Below, in pieces: positions 25,322 through 33,527 of a DNA stretch of 64,000 nucleotides. Origin of the DNA: Chersky-267 sp963744115 (GTDB taxonomy: Bacteria > Chloroflexota > Limnocylindria > Limnocylindrales > CSP1-4). Position numbers and translations under genes: made by a program. Location of the stretch: NCBI GenBank assembly GCA_963744115.1, contig CAVUSI010000003.1:310001-374000 (forward strand), given 5' to 3'. Position 1 is the first letter of the stretch. Each line of letters begins with the position of its first letter. The notes under the pieces were generated by a model, which saw only the letters and a list, made by a program, of their open reading frames with translations, was not told where the DNA came from and did not search any database.

Positions 25322-25821
25322 TCCGGTGTCCGTCCTGCGGCCACGGCAACTACCCGGGTGAGGACTCCTGCGAGGAGTGCGGCGCGGATCTGCGCACGCT
25401 TGACGTGCCCCAGGACGCCGTCGACTTCCACGGTCGCCTCCTCGGCGAGCACCTGGACGCGCTCGGCATCGAGATCCCCCCGACGGTCGTCGCCGGGACC
25501 AGCGCTCGGGCGGCCATCGCCCGGATGAAGGACGACGGGCTCGAGTGCCTGCTCGTCGTCGACGGCGACCGGGTGCGCGGGATCGTGACCTACCAGGATG
25601 CGATCGTGAAGCTGAGCCTGCGGTCGATCGAGGGGATGGTCGTCGACACGCTGATGACCCCGGATCCGGTCGTCCTCCGTCATGACGACACCACCGCGGT
25701 GGCGCTGCACAAGATGGCCGTCGGTGGGTTCCGCCACATCCCGATCGTCGAGGACGGGCGGCTTGTCGGGCTGGTCCAGGCGCGCAACCTGTTCGGGCAT
25801 CTCCTCGAGGTCATCGGGTGA
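25318..25821 (+). CDS. Zinc-ribbon CBS-pair protein following korB
   Basis: Protein of 167 residues. An N-terminal zinc ribbon (CPSC...CEEC within the first 22 residues) precedes a CBS pair (about residues 45-105 and 108-165; LLVVDGDRVRGIVTYQDAI and RHIPIVEDGRLVGLVQARNL). It overlaps korB by 4 nt at its GTG start and the next gene by 4 nt. With the CBS protein at the head of the operon it brackets the oxidoreductase, suggesting control by adenine nucleotides; this is inference. Confidence 0.87.
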   Translation: MIRCPSCGHGNYPGEDSCEECGADLRTLDVPQDAVDFHGRLLGEHLDALGIEIPPTVVAGTSARAAIARMKDDGLECLLVVDGDRVRGIVTYQDAIVKLSLRSIEGMVVDTLMTPDPVVLRHDDTTAVALHKMAVGGFRHIPIVEDGRLVGLVQARNLFGHLLEVIG

Positions 25822-26228
25822 CCGAGGGTCGGCCGCCGGGACTCACCATCCTGGCCGACGACCTCATCTGGGGCACGCGCCTGGCATCCATCGCCCGGGC
25901 CGCCGGCGCCGTGCCGACGGTGGTATCGAGCGTCGACCGATACGCCGAGGCGCTTCGAGGTGCGGATGCCGCGCTCGTCGACCTGTCGTTCCGACGCTCC
26001 GATCCCATCGCGGCGGTCGCCCTCGCGACGGCTGCGGGCGTCCCGGTCGTCGCCGTCGGTCCGCACGAGGACCACGCCGGTCGGAAGCTCGCGATCGCCG
26101 CCGGGGCCGGGCGGGTGTACGCGTACAGCAAGCTCTTCGACGATGGCCCGCGCACGGTGGCGGCCTGGCTGCGGCTGCCGGGACCCGCGTCCGAGCCGGC
26201 GCCCGACCCGGCGGCAAGCGCCGGGTGA
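25818..26228 (+). CDS. Receiver-like (degenerate response-regulator fold) protein
   Basis: Protein of 136 residues with the alternating strand-helix rhythm of a response-regulator receiver: TILADDLIWGTRL at strand 1, ALVDLSF at strand 3, AAGVPVVAVGPHED at strand 4 and AAGAGRVYAYSKLFDD at the end. The Asp in VDLSF could match the phospho-acceptor and the Lys of SKLF the conserved Lys, but the fit is loose. A Pro/Ala tail follows. It overlaps neighbours by 4 nt on both sides. Function unknown; it may be a phosphorylation-independent partner of the operon enzymes. Confidence 0.6.
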   Translation: MTEGRPPGLTILADDLIWGTRLASIARAAGAVPTVVSSVDRYAEALRGADAALVDLSFRRSDPIAAVALATAAGVPVVAVGPHEDHAGRKLAIAAGAGRVYAYSKLFDDGPRTVAAWLRLPGPASEPAPDPAASAG

Positions 26229-27406
26229 GCGAGGCGCCGGCACGTCCGACCATCCCGCCCGATCGGTTCGGGGAGCGGATCGAACGAGCGCGTGCCGCGG
26301 CCGGCCGGGCTGGGTTCGACGCGCTGCTCGTCGGGGTCGGTCCCGATCTCGAGTACCTGACCGGCTATCGAGCGATGCCGCTCGAACGCCTGACCATGCT
26401 CGTGGTCCCGACAGCCGGCCCGGCGACCCTCATCGCGCCGCGCCTCGAGCTGACCCCGGCTCGCGGCTGCCCAGCGGCTCGCGGCGGGTTCGTCGAGCTT
26501 GCCGGGTGGGAGGAGACCGACGACGCGATCGCGCTCGTCGCCGAGCTGCTGGCGCGGGCGCTCGATCGGTCGGTCGGATCGATCGATCGGCTGGCGGTCA
26601 GCGACCGCCTGTGGGCGATGCACGTCCTCCGCCTGATCGACCGGATCCCCTCGGCCCGGCTCGAGAGCGCTGGCACCGTGCTCGGACGACTTCGGTCGAT
26701 CAAGGATGCCGACGAGATCGAGCTCCTCCGTCTGGCGGCCGAGGCGGCCGACCGGGTGGTCGCCCGGATCGCCTCGGGGCCGCTCGTCGGGCGGACCGAG
26801 GCCGACGTCGCTCGCGAGGTTCGCGAGCGGCTCCTGGCCGAGGGCCACGAGCTCGCCGAGTTCTCGATCGTCGCCTCCGGCCCGAACAGCGCGTCACCCC
26901 ATCACGAGGCTTCGGGGCGGGTGATCCAACCGGGCGAGCCGATCGTCCTCGATATCGGTGGCAGCCTGGGCGGGTACGGCAGCGACATCACGCGGATGAT
27001 CTGGGTGACCGGCGGCGACCCCGCCAAGGGCCCCGACGAGTCGTTCCTGCACCTGTTCGCCGTGCTTCGGGTGGCGCAGGCCCGGGCGACGGCGGCGGTC
27101 CGGCCCGGGATCGCGTGCGAGGCGATCGATGCGACCGCCCGCACGATCATCGACGCCGAGGGCTACGGCGAGCGGTTCATCCACCGGACGGGCCACGGCA
27201 TCGGCCTCGAGGGCCACGAGGATCCCTACCTCGTCGCGGGCAACCGGGACCCGCTTCAGCCGGGGATGGCCTTCAGCGTGGAGCCAGGGATCTACCTCGA
27301 AGGTCGCTACGGAGCTCGCCTCGAGGACATCGTCGTCTGCGGTCCGGCTGGGCCGATCGTGCTGAACCGGGCGCCGCTCGACCTGCTCGTCGTCGACGGG
27401 GTCTGA
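26225..27406 (+). CDS. M24 metallopeptidase (Xaa-Pro aminopeptidase family)
   Basis: Two-domain 'pita-bread' peptidase of 393 residues. The N-terminal creatinase-like domain covers about residues 15-150. The catalytic domain has the five metal ligands: two Asp in VLDIGGSLGGYGSDITR, His in RTGHGIGLEGHEDP, and Glu in SVEPGIYLEGRYG and ARLEDIVV. It probably removes N-terminal residues before proline, in the cytoplasm. The GTG start overlaps the preceding gene by 4 nt, making it the last gene of the KOR operon. Confidence 0.9.
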   Translation: MSEAPARPTIPPDRFGERIERARAAAGRAGFDALLVGVGPDLEYLTGYRAMPLERLTMLVVPTAGPATLIAPRLELTPARGCPAARGGFVELAGWEETDDAIALVAELLARALDRSVGSIDRLAVSDRLWAMHVLRLIDRIPSARLESAGTVLGRLRSIKDADEIELLRLAAEAADRVVARIASGPLVGRTEADVAREVRERLLAEGHELAEFSIVASGPNSASPHHEASGRVIQPGEPIVLDIGGSLGGYGSDITRMIWVTGGDPAKGPDESFLHLFAVLRVAQARATAAVRPGIACEAIDATARTIIDAEGYGERFIHRTGHGIGLEGHEDPYLVAGNRDPLQPGMAFSVEPGIYLEGRYGARLEDIVVCGPAGPIVLNRAPLDLLVVDGV

Positions 27407-27554
27407 GCCGGGCGCGGTATCATCGGCTCACCGACGCGCCAGACGAGCGCGCCCAGCCCTACGCGTTCGGACCGATGCCTGTTACCTTCGACCGTCGCTT
27501 CGGCGATGTTGGAACCCAGTCGACCCTGATCCGCCACGCCCGGCGACCGTCCCG

Positions 27555-28220
27555 GTGGCCCTCCTCGTGAGCCGCCGGACCGGTCGTGGGGGCCGCCCGC
27601 GGCATCCCGACCACCGTGGCGGACCGCGCCCGCACGATCCCACGCGCGTCGCGCGGCCCGCCGCACCCGGCTCGACGGCCGCGGCCGACGCCGATCCTGG
27701 TCGACCCACGCTGGACGTGGACCAATCGTCGGCGCGCGCGCAGGTCGGCGGGGGCGACGTCGCAGCTCACCTGGATCCGGTCGCGCCGGTCCCCCAGATC
27801 GTGTCGCCGGTCGTAGTGACCGCTTCGGATCCGATCGTCGAGACGGCTGTCGAGACGCGGGTCGCGCCCGCCCCTCCTGCGGCCGCCCGGACGATGGGGC
27901 CCTCGGGAGGCGGTACGACACAGCCGTCGGGCGAGCGTCACGGCACCTGCACCACCGCCCAGCTCCGGCGCTTCATCAAGAGCCGCGCCTACATCCCGAT
28001 GCATGAGATCCGCCGCCGATTCCTGATCGCGGCGGAGGACGACGACGTGACCGGGATCGACCTCGCCCCCGGCCTGATCTTCGTCGGGCTGCCGGAACGC
28101 GAGGGGCTGATGCTCGGTGAGCTGCTCCGCGGCGGCGAGGTCGGCTACGAGCTCCAGCTCGACCCCGTCGCGCCGATCGTCGTCGGGGTGTATCCGATGC
28201 GCCCGGTGACCCGCGGCTGA
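27555..28220 (+). CDS. Hypothetical protein with conserved-looking C-terminal domain
   Basis: Frame of 221 residues. The first 125 or so residues are Arg/Pro/Ala-rich and may be a poor start choice. The last 90 (from TTAQLRRFIKSRAYIPMHEIRRRFLI) look like a compact alpha/beta domain with strands LIFVGLPER and IVVGVYPMRP. The segment AEDDDVTGIDLAPG resembles the acidic motif of nearby small proteins but lacks the Gly-His. A TATCAT box near 27418 could drive it. I do not recognise the family, and the true start may be far downstream. Confidence 0.5.
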   Translation: MALLVSRRTGRGGRPRHPDHRGGPRPHDPTRVARPAAPGSTAAADADPGRPTLDVDQSSARAQVGGGDVAAHLDPVAPVPQIVSPVVVTASDPIVETAVETRVAPAPPAAARTMGPSGGGTTQPSGERHGTCTTAQLRRFIKSRAYIPMHEIRRRFLIAAEDDDVTGIDLAPGLIFVGLPEREGLMLGELLRGGEVGYELQLDPVAPIVVGVYPMRPVTRG

Positions 28221-28359
28221 GTCTTGGCCGCTCGAGGAACGTCGCCTGTCCGACACTCCCAGCGTCACACGCCGCGCTGGACGGTCGGTCGGCCACCGGC
28301 GCAAGATGGCCTGGCTCGATGACAAGAGCCGAAGTCCGGGCAGCCGATAGGAGATCACG

Positions 28360-28860
28360 ATGACGAACAAGCAGACGCCGCGAGCGACCGACGACGACGT
28401 CGAGGGCCACGGCGGCCATAAGGTCCCCAAGGCGACCGACGACGACGTCGAGGGCCACGGCGGCCATAAGGTCCCCAAGGCGACCGACGACGACGTCGAG
28501 GGCCACGGCGGCCATAAGGTCCCCAAGGCGACCGACGACGACGTCGAGGGCCACGGCGGCCATAAGGTCCCCAAGGCGACCGACGACGACGTCGAGGGCC
28601 ACGGCGGCCATAAGGTCCCCAAGGCGACCGACGACGACGTCGAGGGCCACGGCGGCCATAAGGTCCCCAAGGCGACCGACGACGACGTCGAGGGCCACGG
28701 CGGCCATAAGGTCCCCAAGGCGACCGACGACGACGTCGAGGGCCATATGTACGGCAACCCCGTGCTCAGCCAGCACCTGGCTCGGGCCCGAGAGCAGGAC
28801 ATCCAGCGCAACCTGCGCAACCACGAGGCCCGCGAGGCGAGCCGGCCGCACAAGAAGTGA
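28360..28860 (+). CDS. Tandem-repeat acidic/histidine protein (DDDVEGH family)
   Basis: Soluble-looking protein of 166 residues: a short N-terminus of 8 residues, seven identical 16-residue units ATDDDVEGHGGHKVPK, a ninth-residue partial unit, then a 37-residue tail rich in Arg, Glu and His. Each unit has three Asp, one Glu and two His, so metal binding is conceivable. AGGAG stands 6 nt before the ATG. No signal peptide or membrane span is present. The motif recurs in three other proteins within 9 kb (31432, 33528 and 36940). Function unknown; metal buffering, a scaffold, or a repeated precursor peptide are options. Confidence 0.72.
   Translation: MTNKQTPRATDDDVEGHGGHKVPKATDDDVEGHGGHKVPKATDDDVEGHGGHKVPKATDDDVEGHGGHKVPKATDDDVEGHGGHKVPKATDDDVEGHGGHKVPKATDDDVEGHGGHKVPKATDDDVEGHMYGNPVLSQHLARAREQDIQRNLRNHEAREASRPHKK
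28384..28746 (+). repeat. 48-bp direct tandem array, 7 full copies plus 27 bp
   Basis: Seven head-to-tail 48-bp units encode the repeats of the protein above and read identical at the base level. A 27-bp partial unit follows. There are no spacers, so it is a minisatellite-like coding array, not CRISPR. Perfect identity including third positions points to recent copying or gene-conversion-type homogenisation. Confidence 0.95.
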
Positions 28861-28908
28861 TCGTGGCCGGGATGCCCTGAGGCGTCCCACCCCGGACCAG
28901 GCTCGAAG

Positions 28909-28938
28909 ACGAGGCGACGCCGATGGGCGCCGCCTCGT
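28909..28938 (+). terminator. Hairpin after the repeat-protein gene
   Basis: Arms ACGAGGCG-A-CGCC and GGCG-C-CGCCTCGT pair over 12 bp with one mismatch and a 4-nt loop, followed by TTGATT. It separates the repeat gene from the Crp-type regulator. Confidence 0.6.
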
Positions 28939-29014
28939 TGATTCCCGCCTCGACTGCCCGACGGGCGCCGACTACGATGTGCTTCGTGTCGACGGACCGG
29001 TCAACGGAGGATCG

Positions 29015-29713
29015 ATGAGCGAGTCGGAGTTCGCGGTCGAGGCCCTGCGCCGGTGCGCGCTGTTCGCCAAGGTCGACGACGAGACGCTCGAGCTGTGCGT
29101 CTCCTCGCTCCGGGTCCGGCGCTACCGCAAGAACGAGATCATCTTCCACCAGGGCGACCCGGGCGACTCGCTCTACATCATCGAATCCGGCTCCGTCAAG
29201 ATCGTCCTGCCGTCACCCGAGGGCGAGGAGGGCGCGATCATCGCGACCCTGATGCGCGGCGACTTCTTCGGCGAGCTCGCCCTGCTCGATGGGGCACCGC
29301 ACTCGGCGACCGCGGTCGCGATCGAATCGACCGAGGCGCTCGTCCTGCGTCGGGATCGCTTCGAGGACCTTGTCGAGACCCAGCCGCAGCTCCGCAAGGC
29401 CCTGTTCGCCAGCCTCGTGACCGAGCTTCGGCGGTTAACGGGGCACGTCGAGGAGCTGCACTTCCTCGATCTGCCCGGGCGGCTCGCCAGCCGCATCGTC
29501 CGCCTGGCCCGCGAGGCGCAGCCGGGGGTCACGAAGGACATCCGGCTCGACTGGCCGTTCACCCAGAGCGACCTCGCGGCGATGATCGGCGGGACCCGCC
29601 AGACGGTCAACCGACTGCTCGCCGACATGACCGCCCAGGACCTCGTGCGCCTCGAGCGCGACGCGCTGATCATCCCGGACCTGGATCGCCTCGCTCGCGC
29701 CGCGGAACGTTGA
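29015..29713 (+). CDS. Crp/Fnr-family transcription regulator
   Basis: DNA-binding regulator of 232 residues. The N-terminal cyclic-nucleotide-binding jelly roll (about residues 10-125) has the phosphate-binding-cassette region RGDFFGELALLDGAPHSATAVA. A dimer helix follows, then a winged helix ending with FTQSDLAAMIGGTRQTVNRLLADM. The cassette retains the FGE-x-AL core of nucleotide-responsive members. No Fnr-type cysteine cluster is present at the N-terminus. GGAGG stands 4 nt before the ATG at 29015. It heads a probable operon with the GAF protein and subtilisin. Confidence 0.92.
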   Translation: MSESEFAVEALRRCALFAKVDDETLELCVSSLRVRRYRKNEIIFHQGDPGDSLYIIESGSVKIVLPSPEGEEGAIIATLMRGDFFGELALLDGAPHSATAVAIESTEALVLRRDRFEDLVETQPQLRKALFASLVTELRRLTGHVEELHFLDLPGRLASRIVRLAREAQPGVTKDIRLDWPFTQSDLAAMIGGTRQTVNRLLADMTAQDLVRLERDALIIPDLDRLARAAER

Positions 29714-29719
29714 CGGGCG

Positions 29720-30568
29720 ATGACTGACGATCGGCCCCCGACGCTCGGCCCGGAGGCCGTCGGACTCCTCCAGCGTATCGCGCTCCGGGCGGATGTCGCC
29801 CGTCGCCTCGAGATCGGCTCGGCAAGGGCCGTGCTCCGGTCTGTCGTGGAGGCGACCGTCGCGCTGTTCGAGGCGGAGGCCGCGTCGATCGCGCTGTACG
29901 ACGCCGCGACCGACCGGCTGGTGTTCGAGGTCGCCGCCGGCCAGCAGGGCCAGGGCGTCATCGGCGTGGCGATCCGTCCGGACCAGGGGATCGCCGGCTA
30001 TGTCTACACCTCCGGCCAGGCGCTCGCCCTGTCGGATGTCGCCAGCGATCCGCGCTTCGGACGGACGGTCGCGGAGAGCACCGCGTACGTTCCGCGCTCG
30101 ATCGTGGCCGTCCCGCTCGTGGACGATCACGGGACGATCGGCGTCCTTGAGGTCCTCGACAAGCGCAGTCAGGCGGCGTTCTCGCTGCGGGACATCGAGC
30201 TGGCCGGGGTCTTCGCCCGTCAGGCGGCCGTCGCGATCCGGGCCAGCCGGGTGGAGCGCGACCTGGCCGGGCTCCTCCGCTCGACGCTCGCCGAGCTGGC
30301 GTCGACGTCCGCCGCCGACCAAGCCGACCTGGGAACCGAGGCCGCGCTCGACGAGCTGGTCCTCGCGGCGACCGACGGGCTCGGCCGGGACGACGACTCG
30401 CACCTGTGGACGCTCGTCGAACAGGTCGCGCGGATCCGCGGCGTCGACCCGGATCGCCTCGAGCTGGTGACGGATCTGTTGGCCGCACTGGCTCGTCAGG
30501 CCGAGCGCGACGTCAGGTCGCGCCGACGTGGCCGGTCGAGCCCCGATCCGCGCCACGACGACCGTTGA
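29720..30568 (+). CDS. GAF-domain protein
   Basis: Protein of 282 residues with one GAF domain at about residues 30-175 (ASIALYDAATDRLVFEVAAG; GIAGYVYTSGQALALSDV; SIVAVPLVDDHGTIGVLEVLDKR). A helical C-terminal part of about 100 residues matches no output domain I know. GAF domains bind cyclic nucleotides or other small ligands. It begins 6 nt after the Crp-like gene and overlaps the subtilisin start by 4 nt, so all three are probably made together, suggesting a sensed-signal module. Confidence 0.82.
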   Translation: MTDDRPPTLGPEAVGLLQRIALRADVARRLEIGSARAVLRSVVEATVALFEAEAASIALYDAATDRLVFEVAAGQQGQGVIGVAIRPDQGIAGYVYTSGQALALSDVASDPRFGRTVAESTAYVPRSIVAVPLVDDHGTIGVLEVLDKRSQAAFSLRDIELAGVFARQAAVAIRASRVERDLAGLLRSTLAELASTSAADQADLGTEAALDELVLAATDGLGRDDDSHLWTLVEQVARIRGVDPDRLELVTDLLAALARQAERDVRSRRRGRSSPDPRHDDR

Positions 30569-31392
30569 CCGATCCGTACCTGCCCGCCTGGAGCGAACCG
30601 TTCGTCGGGGAGCGGCGCGGCGACCTTGACCGGTCCGTCCCGATCGCGGGGATCGATCGCGAGGCGGCCTTCGGCGGGGTCGACGGGACCGGCGTGACCG
30701 TCGCGATCGTCGACTCCGGCGTGGAGCGCGACCATCCGGCGGTCGGAGGCAAGCTCATCCGCAGCGTCAAGGTGGAGCCCGGTGAGGAGGATCCCGTCGT
30801 CACCGACGACCCGGAGGCGATCGATGTCGTCGGCCATGGGACCGCCTGCGCCGGGATCATCCACGCGTTGGCACCGGGGGCGGAGCTGATCTCGGTCCGT
30901 GTCCTCGGACCCGACAATCGCGGCAAGGGCACGATCTTCGCGGCCGGGCTCGAGTGGGCGGTCGCCCAGGGAGCGTCGGTCATCAATCTCAGCCTGTCGT
31001 CGAAGAGCGACGCCATGTTCGCCGTGTTCCACGAGATCGTCGACGAGGCCTACTTCGCCAACGTGGTCCTGGTCAGTGCCGCGAACAACGTCCCGGGCCC
31101 GAGCTACCCGTCATTGTTCGCGTCGGTCATCTCGGTGGCGGCCCACGACCTCCCGGACCGCTGGACGTGGTTCTACAACCCGAGCCCGCCGGTCGAGTTC
31201 GGGGCGTACGGCGTCGACGTCGACGTGGCCTGGAAGGACGGCTCGCGGATGATCGCGACCGGCAACAGCTTCGCCGCGCCGCACGTCGCCGGGCTCGCCG
31301 CGCTCATTCGCGCGAAGCACCCGGGCGCGACGCCCTTCGAGGTGAAGGCGATCCTGGCGGCCGTCTCCAACGGGGCGCGTCCGGGCGGCTGA
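30565..31392 (+). CDS. Subtilisin-like (S8) serine protease without signal peptide
   Basis: Compact subtilase of 275 residues. The catalytic residues are evident: Asp in AIVDSGVERDH, His in GHGTACAGII, Ser in TGNSFAAPHVAG. The oxyanion Asn lies in LVSAANN. There is no signal peptide, propeptide or C-terminal domain, which is unusual for subtilases and suggests a cytoplasmic role. The TTG start at 30565 overlaps the GAF gene stop by 4 nt. The DDDVEGH-repeat gene at 31432-31650 is only 39 nt away, convergent; a processing role there is speculation. Confidence 0.9.
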   Translation: MTDPYLPAWSEPFVGERRGDLDRSVPIAGIDREAAFGGVDGTGVTVAIVDSGVERDHPAVGGKLIRSVKVEPGEEDPVVTDDPEAIDVVGHGTACAGIIHALAPGAELISVRVLGPDNRGKGTIFAAGLEWAVAQGASVINLSLSSKSDAMFAVFHEIVDEAYFANVVLVSAANNVPGPSYPSLFASVISVAAHDLPDRWTWFYNPSPPVEFGAYGVDVDVAWKDGSRMIATGNSFAAPHVAGLAALIRAKHPGATPFEVKAILAAVSNGARPGG

Positions 31393-31431
31393 CGGTACCG
31401 CCGGCGTGGCGGCGGCGAGGGTCAGGGGCGA

Positions 31432-31650
31432 CTACTCGCCGCGGCTGGACGGGCTCTTGAGCTGTCCGAAATGGCCCTCGACGTCGTCGTCCTCGGTCGC
31501 TCGGGGCGACTTGGCGTGCCCGCCGTGGCCCTCGACGTCGTCGTCCTCGGTCGCTCGGGGCGACTTGACGTGCCCGCCGTGGCCCTCGACATCGTCGTCG
31601 TCGATCCGGGACATCATCCCGGGCGCCTTGGTGTCGTCGTGCTCTGGCAT
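31432..31650 (-). CDS. Small DDDVEGH-repeat protein
   Basis: Acidic small protein of 72 residues. After MPEHDDTKAPG come three 18-residue units of the form ATEDDDVEGHGGHAKSPR, the last ending GHFGQLKSP. The same core DDDVEGHGGH is used by the protein at 28360. AGGAGG lies a few nt before the ATG at 31650. No signal, membrane span or known domain. It lies 148 nt downstream of the MFS gene on the same strand and converges with the subtilisin gene. Function unknown. Confidence 0.72.
   Translation of the reverse strand: MPEHDDTKAPGMMSRIDDDDVEGHGGHVKSPRATEDDDVEGHGGHAKSPRATEDDDVEGHFGQLKSPSSRGE
31450..31608 (-). repeat. 54-bp imperfect tandem repeat, three copies
   Basis: Three 54-bp units code for the repeated acidic/His segments of the small protein above. 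They diverge slightly, unlike the perfect 48-bp array at 28384. Confidence 0.8.
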
Positions 31651-31798
31651 CGAAGCCTCCTGCCGGCCGCGCGGCCTCGGTCGACCGAGATCGGATGGAC
31701 CGCGGTCCTGTCCACCCATCAGGAACCGTACACCGCGCGCCGGCGCAGCGGCAGACCGACGTGCGACGGTCCGAGCGTCGCCTCGGCGACACCCCCGA

Positions 31799-33511
31799 TC
31801 AGGTGGTGACCGCTCCGCCGCGATGGATGGCGAGCAATCGCGGTCCGACCTCCGCGGCCGACGCGACGAGCTCAAGGAATACCGGAGCGTCGAGGGCCAG
31901 CAGGCGGCCGTCGCTCGTCGCCGTGACGGTCGCCGTCCGCGCCGACCCGGTCAGGAGCCCGATCTCCCCGAACACCTCGTCCGGGCCCATCGTCCGCAGC
32001 CTGACGGGGGCCGTATCCGCCGTGTCCGCTCGGTCGACGTCGAACGCGCCGGCCAGGATGACGTAGAACCGATCGGCCGGCTCGCCCTGGCGGATGACGA
32101 CGGTGCCCGCCGCGACGTCGAGCTCGATCGCACGCGCGAACGCCTGGGCCAGGCGCGAGGCGGGCACGCCGGCGAAGACCGGGAGAACGGCGACGCGTTC
32201 CGCGGCCGTGGTCAGCTCGGCCGACGGACCGTGGTCGCCGGCCGAGCCGATCAACGCGACGGCGACGAGCGATCCGACCACGACCAGGCCGCCCGACACG
32301 AGCAGGACGCGGTCGATCCCGACGACCCCCGCCGCGACCGGCAGGACGAGTGAGCCCGCCGCGTAGGCCAGCGTCGAGATCGTGGCGATGGTCCCGAGCG
32401 CTCGGCCCCGGATCGCATCGGGGATCGTCCGCTGGAAGATGGTCGTGCTGACGACCTCGGTCAGCAGGCTCCCGGCCGAGGCGACGGCCATCGCGACGAG
32501 CGCGGGTCCGAGACTCGACGACAGACCGAGTGCGCCCACGCCGACGGCCAGGCCCACCGAGCCGATGAACAGCGGCACGCGGAGCGCCGGGCGGACGACG
32601 AACGCCGAGGAGCCGATCGCCCCCAGGATCCCGCCGATCCCGATCGCCGCATTGAGGTACCCGGTCGCAGCCTCGCTCGCACCGAGCTGGTCGACGGCGA
32701 TGACGACGGTCAGCACGCCGAGGCCGCCGAACACGAATCCGGTGACCGTGTCGATCAGCGCGAGCCCGGCCAGCGGGACGAGCGACCCCCGCGCGACCGC
32801 GCCCGTGCCCGGTCCGGCGGACGGTGCACCGGGGGACGCGGCCACGGTCGCGTCGTCGGTCTCGCCCCGGACGGCCTCCGTGCGGCCCGAGTCAGCTGCC
32901 GCCGGCTCGGCACGCTTCCCCTGCTCGCGTGGCAGGCGCCACAGGACGACGGCGACGATCGCGAACGAGATCGCGTTGAGCACGAAGGCGAGCGTCAGGC
33001 CGCTCGCGGCGATCAGCAACCCGGCGACGGCCGGGCCGATGACGAACGCGAGGTTGTCGAGCGTCGACCAGGCACTGTTCGCCGGTCCGAGCTCGTTCTC
33101 GTCGCGGACGAGGGTCGGCAGGTAGGCGCCGATCGTCGGGCCGAAGAAGCACGAGAAGCAGGTCGCCAGGATGGCCAGTCCGACGATCGCCAGGAGCGGC
33201 CCGTCGATCGCGACGAGCCAGGCCATCGCCACCATGATCGCCCCACGGGCGACGTCGGTGACGAGCAGGACGAGCCGACGCTCGAAGCGATCGGCGATGA
33301 TCCCGGCCGGGATCGACAGCAGGACGTAGGGCAGGATCCGGGCGGCGCCGACGATGCCCAGGACGATCGGGTCGGCGCTGACGTCGTAGACGACGATCAG
33401 CAGGGCGACGAGGTACAGCCAGTCGCCGATCGAACTGACGAACTCCCCGCCGAGGAGACGGACCAGCGGCCGGTTCGAGAGCAGGCCCCGGTAGGCGCGA
33501 AGGACGCTCAC
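31799..33511 (-). CDS. MFS transporter fused to a cyclic-nucleotide-binding domain
   Basis: Fusion of 570 residues. Residues 1-430 form a twelve-span major-facilitator exporter of the macrolide-efflux/MFS_3 style (SSIGDWLYLVALLIVVYDVS; ADRFERRLVLLVTDVARG). Residues about 445-565 form a Crp-like cyclic-nucleotide-binding domain (GTVVIRQGEPADRFYVILAGAFDV; FGEIGLLTGSARTATVTA). A hydrophilic linker in the central loop is rich in Glu, Ala and Thr. Transport gated by a nucleotide is the obvious reading but untested. Cargo unknown. The next small gene upstream ends 16 nt away. Confidence 0.88.
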   Translation of the reverse strand: MSVLRAYRGLLSNRPLVRLLGGEFVSSIGDWLYLVALLIVVYDVSADPIVLGIVGAARILPYVLLSIPAGIIADRFERRLVLLVTDVARGAIMVAMAWLVAIDGPLLAIVGLAILATCFSCFFGPTIGAYLPTLVRDENELGPANSAWSTLDNLAFVIGPAVAGLLIAASGLTLAFVLNAISFAIVAVVLWRLPREQGKRAEPAAADSGRTEAVRGETDDATVAASPGAPSAGPGTGAVARGSLVPLAGLALIDTVTGFVFGGLGVLTVVIAVDQLGASEAATGYLNAAIGIGGILGAIGSSAFVVRPALRVPLFIGSVGLAVGVGALGLSSSLGPALVAMAVASAGSLLTEVVSTTIFQRTIPDAIRGRALGTIATISTLAYAAGSLVLPVAAGVVGIDRVLLVSGGLVVVGSLVAVALIGSAGDHGPSAELTTAAERVAVLPVFAGVPASRLAQAFARAIELDVAAGTVVIRQGEPADRFYVILAGAFDVDRADTADTAPVRLRTMGPDEVFGEIGLLTGSARTATVTATSDGRLLALDAPVFLELVASAAEVGPRLLAIHRGGAVTT

Positions 33512-33527
33512 CGGGCCCGCTGCGGGT

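Noticed and set aside
28230..28275. ECF-type promoter (GGAAC ... GTC) before the repeat-protein gene
   Set aside because: The GGAAC at 28236 has no GTC at the normal 16-17 nt distance.
28384..28746. CRISPR-like direct repeat array
   Set aside because: Units are contiguous with no spacers, are translated in frame, and no cas genes are present.
27976..28890. Antisense reading of the 48-bp array, giving hydrophobic repeats
   Set aside because: The plus-strand frame has a good ribosome site and a motif shared with three other proteins; the antisense product is a periodicity artefact.
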